This document shows positions 17,330-26,238 of a stretch of 64,000 bases of DNA, piece by piece. The notes beneath the pieces were generated by a model that saw only the letters and a list, made by a program, of their open reading frames with translations, was not told where the DNA came from and made no database searches. The DNA comes from Woeseiaceae bacterium (lineage in GTDB: Bacteria > Pseudomonadota > Gammaproteobacteria > Steroidobacterales > Woeseiaceae): the NCBI GenBank assembly GCA_028279985.1, contig JANQMR010000033.1, positions 62,001 through 126,000 of the forward strand, written 5' to 3'. Every line of letters starts with the position of its first letter. Within the stretch, counting starts at the first letter, position 1. The translations under genes were made by a program, and so were the position numbers.

Positions 17330-20300
17330 ACAACGATACGATAAAGAACAACGGTCGCGTGGCCGACCGCAGCATCATCCTGACGGGAGCGGCCGGCGGC
17401 ATCGGCCGGTACGTCAGCCGCCGCCTGCTTGCCGAAGGGGCGCGCCTGGTCATGACCGGGCGCAATGCCGAGAAGCTCGAGGCCTTCGTTGCCGAGCTTG
17501 CAGGCGAGGGATTCGATCGGGCGGCGATGGCCACTGCGGTCGGCGACTGCGCGGACCCGGACGTATGCCGGGAGATCGTGGCCGAGGCCATGCGCGCGCA
17601 CGGCCGGCTGGACGTGCTGATCAACAACGCCGGAGCCGCGGGACCCAAGCGCACGCTGCGTTACATTCCGTTCTCCTCGGCCGAGCGCAAGGCCCTGGGC
17701 GACGAGCAAACGATGTACGAATCGGCGATGAACCTGCTCGGCGGACCCTGGCACATGGTTCGCGCCGCCGCACCGGAAATGTCGGCCGGGGGTTCCATCG
17801 TCAATGTTTCGACGATTTTCTCACGGACCCGTTACTTCGGTCGGATCCCCTACGTCGTGCCGAAGTCCGGCCTGAATGCGCTCTCGGCCGGTCTTGCCCG
17901 CGAGCTCGGCGGCGGCGACAAGGGGATTCGGGTGAATACCGTGTTCCCGGGCCCCATCGAATCCGAGCGTATCGACACGGTTTTCGCCGCGATGGACGAG
18001 CTTCAGGGCGTTACCGCCGGCACGACGTCCAAAGAGTTCGTCGACCTGATGATTGCCAAACGGCCCGATGCACAGGGTGAGCTCGAATTCCGTTACCCGA
18101 AGCCGGGGGACGTGGCTTCGGCGATCCTGTTTCTGTCTTCCGACGAATCGGCGGCATTCTCCGGACATGCCTTCGAGGTGACCAACGGCATGCGGGTGCC
18201 GGCGCAAAGCCGCTCGAAGCTCGTGTCCTGGCCCGACGATCGTCTGGTCGACCTGCGCGACAAGGTGATCCTGATACTCGGCGGCGCCGACGTCGACGAA
18301 GCCATGGTGTTCGCCGAGCGCAACATCGCGCGCGGCGCCAGGGTCGTCATGGGATTCCGTACCCTCAACGACGTCGGCCATGCGAGGGCGCGTGTACAGT
18401 CCCTGAATGGCAGCAGTATCCATGTACAACACCTGGACCCCTTGCGTGACGAATCCGTCGTGCGCGTGTTCCGTTTTCTGGGCGATCATTTCGGCCGGCT
18501 GGACGGTGTCATCGTGCTGCCGGCGACCCCGAACGGCCAGCACGGCTATTCGCTGAGCACGGCCGACGACGAGGACGTGGCGGCCTTCGTCGAGACCGAG
18601 GTCGTCGCGCCGGTCGCGTTCGCGTCGGCGCTCGCGCGCAATCTCACGTCCTGGCTGCCGCAGCGCATCGCCCCGGCCGTGACCTTCGTCACCAACCCGG
18701 ACGATCGCCACGGTAACCGCCTGAACGAAATCAAGCGCGCCGCCGTCGAAGCCTTGATCCGGGTCTGGCGTTTCGAGGAGCGCCACGAGGCCGACAAAGG
18801 GGAATGGGGTTGGGACAACGTGCCCAACCAGCTCGTCCGCTACGACAACCACGAACCCGACAACCTGGCGTTCTCGGCCGACTGGACGGCGACGCTCAAT
18901 AACCGCGTTCGCAAGATGGACCCGATCAATCTCTGGGTGCCCAAATCGATCGCGAGGGCGACGGGCAAGGCGTCGATGCCGCAGTCGATCCAGCGTGTGC
19001 TGCCCGGCTTGCATCACGGCAAGACGGCGCTGATAACGGGCGGCAGCCTGGGTATCGGCCTGCAACTCGGACGTTATCTCGCATTAGCGGGTGCACGCGT
19101 GCTGCTCGCCGCGCGCAATACCAAAAAGCTCGATGCCGCGCGCGAGATGATCGTCGACGAGCTGAGAGGCGTCGGCTATTCGCAGCCCGAAGACCGCGTC
19201 TTCGTCGTGGCCGGTATCGACGTCGGCAGCGAAAATGCGCTCGAGGCTTTGTACAAACAGACGATCAAGCTGTTCGGCGAGCTGGATTTCCTGATCAACA
19301 ACGCGGGTATCGCCGGGGCCGAGGAGATGGTCGTCGACATGAGCATCGACGCCTGGAACACGACCATGGAGGCTAACCTGATTTCCAACTACTCGCTGAT
19401 CCGCAAGTTCGCGCCGCGGATGAAAGCACGCGGGTCCGGCGTCATCCTGAATGTCTCGAGTTATTTCGGCGGGGAAAAATACGTTTCCGTGGCCTATCCG
19501 AACCGGGCCGACTACGCGGTATCGAAAGCCGGCCAGCGCGCGCTGGCCGAGATTCTGTCGCGTCACCTGGGTCCTGAAATCCAGATCAACGCGATGGCGC
19601 CGGGCCCGGTCGACGGAGCGCGGCTCCGGGGACTGGGCGGCGCGCCGGGCCTGTTCGACCGCCGCGGCCGCCTGATCATGGAGAACGTGCGCCTGAATCG
19701 CGTGCACGCGGCCATCCTCGCCGCGCTGGGCGAGGGTGTCGGTCCGCACTTCGTCGTGCGTCTTGCCGCCAACGCGCTGGAGGCGCTAGAGCAATGGCCG
19801 GAGGCCCCCGAACCGCTGCGCAGGCTGTTTGCGCAGGTCAAGGAGGGTTACCCATCCGCCAATGCGTCCGGGTATCTGCTCAGCGAATCCATGGCATCCA
19901 AACTGATGAACCGCCTGGTTTCGGGCGGCCAGGTCGAGCAGGGCGTCGCCGATCGCTTTCTGGAGGCTTTCGTGCCGGCGCCCGAGCCCTTTTTCGACGA
20001 GGCGGACGTCAAGCGCGCGGCCGAGAAGATAGAAACGGGTATCCTGGCCCGACTGCATCTGCACAAAATGCCGACCGACGAAGCCATCGGCTTGTCGACG
20101 ACGTTCAGCCTTGCCGACGAAAGCGTCAGCGGCGAGACCTTCCATCCTTCCGGCGGGCTCAAGTTCGACCGCTCGGTCACCGAAGGTGAGATGTTGTTGC
20201 GGCCGGGCGCCGAGGACCTGGTTGCGCTCGAGGGCAAGCACATCGTCGTGCTCGGAGATGCGATGCGCGAGGAGGTGATCGCGATCGCCGAAGGCTTCGG

Positions 20301-20958
20301 TCGATTCAAGGTTGCGAGCATGACGCTTTTGACCCGGACCGAGGAATCGGCGCAAGCGATCCGGCAACGACTCGAATTGCCCGAGGGGATCGCGCTCGAG
20401 ATTACGGCTGTTGGCGATGAGCTCGAAGCCGGGCTGCGGCGCGCGCTCGACGAGCGCAGCTCGATAGACGCGGTCGTAAATACGCCGTTTACCCGCCTGC
20501 CGCTCAATGCGCTGGCCGCGGATGCGGATCGCGACTGGGAGCGCGTGCTGTCGCGCGAGGATTTCGCGGGCGTCGTGCGCGATCATCTGACCCACCATTT
20601 TCGTGTCGCACGGATTGCCGCGCTGATACCGCGTTGCCAGATCGTGCTCGTTACCCCGGATACGTCCCGTGCGTCGACGCGCGAGGAGTTTGCGCTTGCG
20701 ATGTTCATCAAGACGACGATGCATGCGTTTACGGTGACCTTGGGCGTGGAGACCGAACGGCTGCCGACGGAACCCGCGGTCAACCAGGTTCAGCTCACGC
20801 GTCGCGCGCGCTCCGAAGAGCCGAGCAACGAGGAGGAACTCGAAGAGGAGATGGAGCGTCTGGTTTACGCCGTGCTCCAGTGCGCGGTGCCTGCGCCGAG
20901 CCCGAGCCAGAGCCGGTATCTCGCGCGCATCTTCCGCGGTAACGCGGTGACGGTTTGA
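17326..20958 (+). CDS. mcr: Bifunctional malonyl-CoA reductase
   Basis: The 1,210-residue protein should reduce malonyl-CoA to 3-hydroxypropionate via malonate semialdehyde with NADPH. It has two short-chain dehydrogenase halves. The first has LTGAAGGIGRYVSRRL at about 19-34 and the active-site YVVPK near 176. The second has ITGGSLGIGLQLGRYLALAG from about 568 and YAVSK near 729. Each is followed by a degenerate SDR-like region. The second half ends with GETFHPSGGL, FANxxKTT-like and NQVQLTRRARSEEP motifs typical of Mcr. In Chloroflexus (1,219 residues) the N-terminal half reduces the semialdehyde and the C-terminal half reduces malonyl-CoA. The ATGA overlap with pcs implies translational coupling, so both steps from malonyl-CoA to propionyl-CoA are encoded in one unit. 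Confidence 0.97.
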   Translation: MNNDTIKNNGRVADRSIILTGAAGGIGRYVSRRLLAEGARLVMTGRNAEKLEAFVAELAGEGFDRAAMATAVGDCADPDVCREIVAEAMRAHGRLDVLINNAGAAGPKRTLRYIPFSSAERKALGDEQTMYESAMNLLGGPWHMVRAAAPEMSAGGSIVNVSTIFSRTRYFGRIPYVVPKSGLNALSAGLARELGGGDKGIRVNTVFPGPIESERIDTVFAAMDELQGVTAGTTSKEFVDLMIAKRPDAQGELEFRYPKPGDVASAILFLSSDESAAFSGHAFEVTNGMRVPAQSRSKLVSWPDDRLVDLRDKVILILGGADVDEAMVFAERNIARGARVVMGFRTLNDVGHARARVQSLNGSSIHVQHLDPLRDESVVRVFRFLGDHFGRLDGVIVLPATPNGQHGYSLSTADDEDVAAFVETEVVAPVAFASALARNLTSWLPQRIAPAVTFVTNPDDRHGNRLNEIKRAAVEALIRVWRFEERHEADKGEWGWDNVPNQLVRYDNHEPDNLAFSADWTATLNNRVRKMDPINLWVPKSIARATGKASMPQSIQRVLPGLHHGKTALITGGSLGIGLQLGRYLALAGARVLLAARNTKKLDAAREMIVDELRGVGYSQPEDRVFVVAGIDVGSENALEALYKQTIKLFGELDFLINNAGIAGAEEMVVDMSIDAWNTTMEANLISNYSLIRKFAPRMKARGSGVILNVSSYFGGEKYVSVAYPNRADYAVSKAGQRALAEILSRHLGPEIQINAMAPGPVDGARLRGLGGAPGLFDRRGRLIMENVRLNRVHAAILAALGEGVGPHFVVRLAANALEALEQWPEAPEPLRRLFAQVKEGYPSANASGYLLSESMASKLMNRLVSGGQVEQGVADRFLEAFVPAPEPFFDEADVKRAAEKIETGILARLHLHKMPTDEAIGLSTTFSLADESVSGETFHPSGGLKFDRSVTEGEMLLRPGAEDLVALEGKHIVVLGDAMREEVIAIAEGFGRFKVASMTLLTRTEESAQAIRQRLELPEGIALEITAVGDELEAGLRRALDERSSIDAVVNTPFTRLPLNALAADADRDWERVLSREDFAGVVRDHLTHHFRVARIAALIPRCQIVLVTPDTSRASTREEFALAMFIKTTMHAFTVTLGVETERLPTEPAVNQVQLTRRARSEEPSNEEELEEEMERLVYAVLQCAVPAPSPSQSRYLARIFRGNAVTV

Positions 20959-20959
20959 A

Positions 20960-20995
20960 GTTCGGACAGGGGTTCGGACAGGGGTTCGGAGAAGG
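20960..20995. repeat. 12-bp x3 tandem repeat just after mcr
   Basis: gttcggacaggg twice, then gttcggagaagg, starting two bases after the mcr stop codon and filling most of the gap to the next gene. Confidence 0.9.
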
Positions 20996-21011
20996 GCGCC
21001 GGGCGCGGTTC

Positions 21012-21716
21012 TCAATCGATTCGCAGCACGCCCGTATCGGGCGCATCATCGAGCTCGCCGGTTTGCGAACGGTATAGGTGCAGGTGGGGCGTGGTGTCGA
21101 TGTCGTAGAACACATGCTCCTTGCCTGTTTCGATGCCTGCTTCGATACGCTGGATGACCCGCCAGCGCACTAGATCGTCCAGGAGCGACTCGATTCGAGG
21201 CCTGTCGATGGACGGATACTCGAGCGCCGTCATGCCGACGGCATCTTCCCTGAGCAGATGTTTGCCAGGATATCGAAACAGCAGTCGCGCGACCCGCGAG
21301 TGGAAAGCGGGAATCCGAATGCGAAGGCGCTTGAGCCGCAATGAGAGCGCCAGTTCGGCGCGGGCACGAATGTCGGCGCCTTCACGATGGGTCTGTGCGC
21401 GGTGGGTATGCGGTCTGGAGCTCATCGCGATGGAGACCGCCGCCAGGGCGAGTTTCTGAAGGTCCGACTTGTCGAGACCGTGGGTGCCGTTCGCGAGATC
21501 TCTCGGCGAAAGCGGATTCGAATCGAGCAGCCGGCGCGCGAATGCACCGCGCCACTCCAACACGGGAAAACTCAGGGTCTGGTCGTGTACGCTGAGCGCC
21601 GCCGCATTGCTCTCCCGGGCCGTGACGTGCAGGCGATAACGATTCAGGGCCGGCCGCGCGGTTTCCGGTCTTGCGCGCGGGGGGAGAACCAGTCGAACGA
21701 CAGGCGACTTACGCAT
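21012..21716 (-). CDS. Divergent Fur/Irr-like regulator
   Basis: The 234-residue protein ends in a Fur-type module. A winged-helix stretch at about 133-195 (FHSRVARLLFRYPGKHLLRE, then RIESLLDDLVRWRVIQRIEA) leads into HVFYDIDTTPHLHLYRSQTG. This resembles the Fur/Irr dimerisation strand FDTNTSxHHHF with its His-x-His metal or haem site. The first 130 residues are Arg-rich and match nothing I know, so the protein is longer than Fur (about 150). It lies downstream of the peroxiredoxin gene on the same strand and beside Fur-type boxes at 23,085 and 25,470, so it may sense iron or peroxide and act on these genes. The family call is moderate; the regulon is inferred from position. Confidence 0.55.
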   Translation of the reverse strand: MRKSPVVRLVLPPRARPETARPALNRYRLHVTARESNAAALSVHDQTLSFPVLEWRGAFARRLLDSNPLSPRDLANGTHGLDKSDLQKLALAAVSIAMSSRPHTHRAQTHREGADIRARAELALSLRLKRLRIRIPAFHSRVARLLFRYPGKHLLREDAVGMTALEYPSIDRPRIESLLDDLVRWRVIQRIEAGIETGKEHVFYDIDTTPHLHLYRSQTGELDDAPDTGVLRID

Positions 21717-21735
21717 CCACGCACCTGAACCTAAT

Positions 21736-21903
21736 CGTCAATTGCCTCATGGTAAGTTGCCTCATGCTCCAATGATTTCGGGTCATTGGGACGGCCGTTG
21801 GAGAGGGGATTCCGGAATTCATGTCTTACCGCGTTATCGAGTTGTCCATTGGCCTGCCTATGGTCTGCTAATGGTCTACCAACTGGTCTAACCAATGGCC
21901 CAC
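21736..21903. repeat. Repeat-rich gap (ttgcctcatg and tggtct motifs)
   Basis: ttgcctcatg occurs twice about 16 bp apart (near 21742 and 21758). tggtct followed by a variable trinucleotide occurs three times between 21859 and 21892, interleaved with repeats of ccaatggcc/ccattggcc. No gene is visible here. Confidence 0.6.
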
Positions 21904-22392
21904 TCAATGAACGGACCTGGAGTAAGGCATCGCGGACCGCGCTTCGGACAGCGTCGATTCCGCCGGCGTCGCCGTTGGCCAGAATCGTTCGATGTCCGAA
22001 AGTGCGCTGGCGATGATGGACATGTCGTTGTACGCAAGCCTGACGGCGGTCGGCGGCAGGATCGCCGCCATCGCGACACGGTATTCGTTCGGCTTGCCTT
22101 TCTGCAGGCCCCTGAGCGCGGTGATCAGGGCCTGCTCATAAAACGTCTTGCAGGGACACTTCGCTTCGTGAACGGTCAAAGTCACGGTCGTCGAGACGAC
22201 CAGGCGCTCGAGCACCCGAATCAGGGCCTTGTACAGGTAGCTGAGCCGGGCTTCGTCGAACGTGGTGGACAACACTGCGGGAATCGACTTTTTGCGGCTC
22301 ACGGCGAGCAGATACGTGCGCGACGCCCACAAAATGACGTCCACCGGCTGCTCGAATTCGACATCCTGACCTTCGAAAATTTGCGATTGCAT
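21904..22392 (-). CDS. Hypothetical protein (162 aa)
   Basis: I do not recognise a family. The sequence is protein-like: a mixed alpha/beta N-terminus (DVEFEQPVDVILWASRTYLL), an amphipathic helix YKALIRVLERLVVS at about 54-67 and one Cys-rich site, KCPCKTFYEQA, near 78-88 that could be redox-active or bind metal. There is no signal peptide or membrane segment. It sits between the peroxiredoxin (110 bp upstream) and the Fur-like gene (188 bp downstream) on the same strand, so a stress-related operon is possible. The overlapping plus-strand frame has poor protein character, and I prefer the minus strand. Confidence 0.55.
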   Translation of the reverse strand: MQSQIFEGQDVEFEQPVDVILWASRTYLLAVSRKKSIPAVLSTTFDEARLSYLYKALIRVLERLVVSTTVTLTVHEAKCPCKTFYEQALITALRGLQKGKPNEYRVAMAAILPPTAVRLAYNDMSIIASALSDIERFWPTATPAESTLSEARSAMPYSRSVH

Positions 22393-22441
22393 GAGCTTGG
22401 ATACCCGACCAGGTTAGCGATCGTTGTTACCAATCGTGATT

Positions 22442-22493
22442 AACGATTGCGATTAACGATTGCGATTAACGATTGTCATTGACAATTGTCATT
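22442..22493. repeat. 13-bp x4 tandem repeat
   Basis: aacgattgcgatt twice, then aacgattgtcatt and gacaattgtcatt, filling the gap between the peroxiredoxin stop and the hypothetical gene. Earlier partial units (aatcgtgatt) extend it to about 22432. Confidence 0.9.
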
Positions 22494-22501
22494 AAAGATC
22501 G

Positions 22502-23023
22502 TCAGGCGGCAAACGCCTCGCCCTTTCGCCAGTCCGCGCCGCAAAGGCCGCCGCTCATCAGCGCCTGCACCGTTCGCAGGGTCTCGGCGGGGCTGCGGCC
22601 CGCGTCCAGATCGTTGATGCTGACGGATCGAACGATGCCGTTGTCATCGATCACGACCGTCGCCCGGTAGGCGACACCCTGGTCTTCCTTGAGCACGCCA
22701 AACGCCCGACTGACGGCGTGCGACGTGTCCGCCAGCACCGGGTGAGTGACGCCGTCCGGGAAGGTCTTCTCGTCTTCGAACCAAGCCCGGTGAGAGAAGT
22801 ACGAGTCGGTGCTCACGCCGACGACGGCAATGTTCTCGGCGGCAAAATCTCCCGAAAGTCGTTCGAAACCATTGATCTCGGTGGGGCAGACGAACGTGAA
22901 GTCCAGCGGGTAGAAATACAGGACGTGCCAACGGCCCGCGAAGTCGCTTGCCCCCAGTTCCACTTCCTTGCCGTCGTGATAGGCGGAAGCCCGCCATGCC
23001 GGTTCTCTCTGTCCAATCAGCAC
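22502..23023 (-). CDS. 2-Cys peroxiredoxin (AhpC/Prx1 type)
   Basis: The 173-residue protein reduces peroxides in the cytosol. The peroxidatic site is FYPLDFTFVCPTEI (Cys near residue 47). The resolving Cys is near the C-terminus in GGLCGADWRKGE. That is the typical 2-Cys arrangement, although the usual VCP after the resolving Cys is replaced by LCG. It starts with GTG at 23023, with AGGAGA about six bases before it, and the ATG-less start is well supported by the ribosome-binding site. A Fur-type box lies 60-100 bp upstream, so iron or peroxide control is likely. No AhpF reductase is adjacent. Confidence 0.93.
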   Translation of the reverse strand: MLIGQREPAWRASAYHDGKEVELGASDFAGRWHVLYFYPLDFTFVCPTEINGFERLSGDFAAENIAVVGVSTDSYFSHRAWFEDEKTFPDGVTHPVLADTSHAVSRAFGVLKEDQGVAYRATVVIDDNGIVRSVSINDLDAGRSPAETLRTVQALMSGGLCGADWRKGEAFAA

Positions 23024-23084
23024 TGATACTCTCCTTTTTTCGCCAATTCCGTGAACGCGCTGTCCGCGAAACTCCTCCTCTCAA

Positions 23085-23120
23085 GAATGCTAATACTAAT
23101 GATTCTCATTTTCAACAATA
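23085..23120 (-). promoter_or_regulatory. Fur-type box upstream of the peroxiredoxin gene
   Basis: The minus strand reads AATGAGAATCATTAGTATTA, close to the 19-bp Fur consensus built of GATAAT/NATWAT hexamers in alternating orientation. It sits 62-97 bp upstream of the GTG start at 23023, in the promoter position. The Fur/Irr-like protein encoded at 21 kb, or a Fur elsewhere, would be the binder. Confidence 0.7.
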
Positions 23121-23179
23121 GGATCGGAGATTGACGGCCTTGCCGGCCGTGATCCCGTACCCCGACCCACGTCCGGGCC

Positions 23180-25318
23180 TCAGAACCGGCGTGTCAGACG
23201 GGCGACTACCGATCGTTCTTCGCCGGGAAAACAATCGCCGCGCGCAAGGCAGGTGCCGAAATATTTCTCGTCGCCCAGGTTACGGAAGTTGATCGCGATA
23301 TCCCATGGGTCCGTCCGGTATCCGAGCAGGGCGTCGAACACGGTATAGCCGTCGGTCACGACGCGCACGCCGGAGGCGACGGCGTTGCTTTCGTTCTCAT
23401 CCGTGTATCGCACCCCCAAACCGAAGCGGAAACCCTCCAGGCTGCCCTGCGAGGGTTCGTACTGCGCCCAGGCCGAGGCCTGCGTCTCGGGGATGCTGTC
23501 GAACGGTACGCCTTCGGCGGATTCGGTATCGAGGACGCTGATGTTGCCCTCGAGGTACCACTCGCCGATTCGCGTCTGCGCCTCGAGCTCGAAGCCCGTC
23601 ACCTCGCCGATGCCCTCCTGTTGGAGGTCGGGGTCCGTGATCAGCGAGCTCGGATTCGGCAGGTTGGATTCCTCGACGTCGAAGTAGGCGAGCGTGACGT
23701 AGGTGCGCGTGCCCGGCGGTTGATACTTGAGGCCGATCTCGATCTGCTCGCCCAGCCTCGGTTTCAGAAAGCCGCCCGTGACGCTGTTGACGCCGATGAC
23801 CGGTTCGAACGATTCCGCATAACTTGCATATGGCGACAGGCCCGTGTCGAACGCATACAACAGCCCCACGCTGAACGAGGTCTCGTCGTCGCCCTGTGCG
23901 TTGCCGCGGGATTCGGTTTCGGTATCGTCCAAGCGCAAGCCGAGGTTGATTCGCAAGGAATCGATCGAGATCTGATTGTTGACGTAGAAGCCGATGTCCT
24001 CCGTTTTCGACGCCGGGCCGTCGAACAGGGGCGTACCGTCGGTGAATGCCGCGGGCAGGCCGCCGTACACCGGGTCGAAGATGTTGAGCGTGCCCTGGCT
24101 GCTCAAGAACAGGAAGTCGTTGTCGGTCTCGACGTCCTGGTAGACGAAGCCCGCGAAGAGTTCGTGCTCGAAGGCGCCGGTGGAGAACTCGAAGCGGCCT
24201 CGAAGATCGAATGCCAGTTGCTCGGAGCGTGCGTCGCTGTGATAGAAGGTCCTGCCGCCGTCGCCGTTTGCGTCGACGCGCGGGTTGCCCGCGCCGCGGA
24301 AGTCGAGCCATGTCTGGCGATAGTCGGCTTCGCCGTCTTTGTAGCGCAAGACGCCTTCCAGGCTGAACACGTCGTTGAACTCATGCGTACCGAGCAGGCT
24401 CACCAGCAGGGATTCCGTGTCGAAACGATTGAAGCCCGGCTCGCCCAGATACGTCGAGAATTCGCTGACGGAACCGTTTGCATTGGCGCAGACGGTCGCG
24501 GGGACGATACGGACGTCGCCGCTCACGCAGGCCGTGCCGGTCAGCGGCAAAAACTGGTGCGCCGTGTCGGCATTGCGATCCGATACCTCGACCAGCGCGG
24601 TGATCGACGTGCGATCGTTCCGATAGGTGATGGACGGCATGACGATTGCCGCATCGTCCGTGACGAAATCGACCTGTGTGTCCGAGTCCCGGTAAACGCC
24701 GACCACCCGAAAGTACCAGTTGTCCGACAAGGCGGCATTGAAGTCGCCGGAAAGCTGGTAGCGGCCGTGGTTGCCGACGTCGAATAGCAGCTCGTTCGTA
24801 ACGCCCGGCTGCGCGAGCTTCGAAATGGCATTGACGATGCCGCCCGGCGTCCCTTTTCCGTAGAGTACCGACGCCGGGCCCTTCAACACTTCGACCTGTT
24901 CCAGCATGTACACGTCGGAGCGTGTGTTGTTGTAGAACCCGAACAGCACTTGCTGGCCGTCGCGATACTCGGCGGCATTGAAGCCGCGTACCTTCGGAAA
25001 ATCGCCGCGTGTCGAGAAGCCGAAAGTGTCGCCGACGACGCCGGCCGTGAAGTTCAGCGTGTCGTCGATCGTCAAGGCACCGCGGGTCCGGAACTCCGCC
25101 TCGTCGATGACCGACACGGAACGGGCGGTCTCTAGAATGGGCGTGGCGGAGCGTGTTGCGCCGAACCGGGAGAGCCGGCCCGTAACGACGATTTCCTCGA
25201 TGTTCTCGTCACTGATGTTTTCGTCACCCGGCCCTGGATCGCCGGACGTTTGCGCATGAACCGGGTTCATACAGATAGCCGTTACCAGCAGCGGGAGCAG
25301 CTTGGTCGTTGATCTCAT
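23180..25318 (-). CDS. TonB-dependent siderophore-type outer-membrane receptor
   Basis: The 712-residue protein begins with a signal peptide (MRSTTKLLPLLVTAICMNPVHA) and a TonB box region (EEIVVTGRLSRFG). A plug domain follows with VEVLKGPASVLYGKGTPGG and IVNAISKL, then a 22-strand barrel ending in the aromatic Phe of RRF. The plug is of the FpvA/FhuA siderophore class, including TARSVSVIDEAEFRTRG. ATG 25318 is chosen because it gives the signal peptide directly and has GAGG upstream; the ATG 51 bases earlier adds a non-secretory extension. It imports a ferric siderophore with TonB energy. A Fur-type site and palindrome about 150 bp upstream suggest iron repression. Confidence 0.93.
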   Translation of the reverse strand: MRSTTKLLPLLVTAICMNPVHAQTSGDPGPGDENISDENIEEIVVTGRLSRFGATRSATPILETARSVSVIDEAEFRTRGALTIDDTLNFTAGVVGDTFGFSTRGDFPKVRGFNAAEYRDGQQVLFGFYNNTRSDVYMLEQVEVLKGPASVLYGKGTPGGIVNAISKLAQPGVTNELLFDVGNHGRYQLSGDFNAALSDNWYFRVVGVYRDSDTQVDFVTDDAAIVMPSITYRNDRTSITALVEVSDRNADTAHQFLPLTGTACVSGDVRIVPATVCANANGSVSEFSTYLGEPGFNRFDTESLLVSLLGTHEFNDVFSLEGVLRYKDGEADYRQTWLDFRGAGNPRVDANGDGGRTFYHSDARSEQLAFDLRGRFEFSTGAFEHELFAGFVYQDVETDNDFLFLSSQGTLNIFDPVYGGLPAAFTDGTPLFDGPASKTEDIGFYVNNQISIDSLRINLGLRLDDTETESRGNAQGDDETSFSVGLLYAFDTGLSPYASYAESFEPVIGVNSVTGGFLKPRLGEQIEIGLKYQPPGTRTYVTLAYFDVEESNLPNPSSLITDPDLQQEGIGEVTGFELEAQTRIGEWYLEGNISVLDTESAEGVPFDSIPETQASAWAQYEPSQGSLEGFRFGLGVRYTDENESNAVASGVRVVTDGYTVFDALLGYRTDPWDIAINFRNLGDEKYFGTCLARGDCFPGEERSVVARLTRRF

Positions 25319-25467
25319 CGATGATGCCTCAATGCAGTTGAATATCCGTGCCGGGATGGCTCCCCGCATTCGTGTCGCGCCGGCAGTCGGTCCCTCCGCT
25401 CAAATGGACGAACTTCGGGTATGGAATCGGCGATTTCGTGATGGTGCTGCCATCACTAGTTTTTCAG

Positions 25468-25501
25468 ATGCTAATGCGAACGATTTGTATTTTCAATACA
25501 A
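25468..25501 (-). promoter_or_regulatory. Fur-like site and palindrome upstream of siderophore receptor
   Basis: The stretch gctaatgcgaacgatttgta resembles a Fur-type box and overlaps a perfect inverted repeat, TTGTATT-TTC-AATACAA (25485-25501). It lies 150-180 bp upstream of the receptor start on the minus strand and about 260 bp before the DUF2946 gene on the plus strand, so it may serve both directions. No gene is visible in 25319-25753. Confidence 0.5.
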
Positions 25502-25753
25502 AGGCTTCAGCATTACATATGTCCCGGCCCTCGCGGCTGCAAGCGGCTTTCAGGCCGGCAAATCCGCCGATCGCGAGAGCGGCAGCGGTTTTCGCAAGGG
25601 ACTGGTATTGCAGGAGTTCCGGTAGGGGTTCGTGAAGCCGAAAACACACAGAGTCACGATTTTCGAATGGCAATCGTGTTGCTTGTCGTGAATAATCCAC
25701 GCCGCGAGCGGTATCATCCGCTGCTGTCCGCACCGTCGAGTCCGGAGACACGT

Positions 25754-26158
25754 TTGAGCAGGCATCGAGATCTCTTGCGATCCTTGGGGTACTACCTGGC
25801 GAGCTTCGCGCTTGCCGTGCAGTTGATCGCGCCTGCTGCCTCGGCATCGGGGCCGCCGGGTCTCGGCATCGCCGGCCTGATTTGCGCGCCGTCCGGCGCG
25901 CCTTCCGCGGCCTCGCTGGCGAAAGCGGAAGCCATGTTGGCGCAGCTCCTCGGCGAACCGGTCGGGGAGGAGCGGAGTCAGCACCACTGTGCGCTGTGTA
26001 TTCCCGTTTCCGGCGTGCCTTTGTCGGAACACCGTGTGGTCGTGCCGGCCGCTTTCGAGGGCCGGGCCGTGAAGCCGCGCCGCTCGGAAACGGTCTTCGT
26101 CCGCCGGGCGCAAGGACCGCCGCTCGGTTTACGCGCGCCGCCTTCTATCTCTCTCTGA
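25754..26158 (+). CDS. DUF2946-like small exported protein
   Basis: From the TTG at 25754 (GGAG six bases upstream) the protein has 134 residues; an ATG at 25667 would add 29. The N-terminus is a signal or membrane segment (SLGYYLASFALAVQLIAPAASA). A central HHCALCIP motif with two Cys follows, then a C-terminal RRAQGPPLGLRAPP tail. This is the layout of DUF2946 proteins (HxxxCPLC near the middle, RxxRAPP at the end), commonly found beside TonB receptors for copper or iron and thought to handle metal in the periplasm. It is the first gene of a three-gene unit with the receptor and PepSY protein that follow. Confidence 0.7.
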   Translation: MSRHRDLLRSLGYYLASFALAVQLIAPAASASGPPGLGIAGLICAPSGAPSAASLAKAEAMLAQLLGEPVGEERSQHHCALCIPVSGVPLSEHRVVVPAAFEGRAVKPRRSETVFVRRAQGPPLGLRAPPSISL

Positions 26159-26186
26159 ACCGATTGAACCCGAGTCACCGTTAGCT

Positions 26187-26216
26187 CGCGCGCGGGCCGG
26201 CTTTTGCCTGCGCGCG
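26187..26216 (+). promoter_or_regulatory. GC-rich hairpin in leader of second TonB receptor
   Basis: cgcgcgcgggc pairs with gcctgcgcgcg across an 8-nt loop (11 pairs, one G-U). It lies between the DUF2946 stop and the receptor start and is not followed by a T-run. It could be an attenuator, an mRNA stability element or a processing site that sets the expression ratio of the two genes. Confidence 0.55.
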
Positions 26217-26238
26217 GGTACAGAGAGAGATCCGTTTC

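Noticed and set aside
21895-22443. 182-codon plus-strand ORF over the hypothetical gene
   Set aside because: Arg/Gly/His-rich translation typical of an antisense frame in GC-rich DNA; the minus-strand frame has a better protein pattern.
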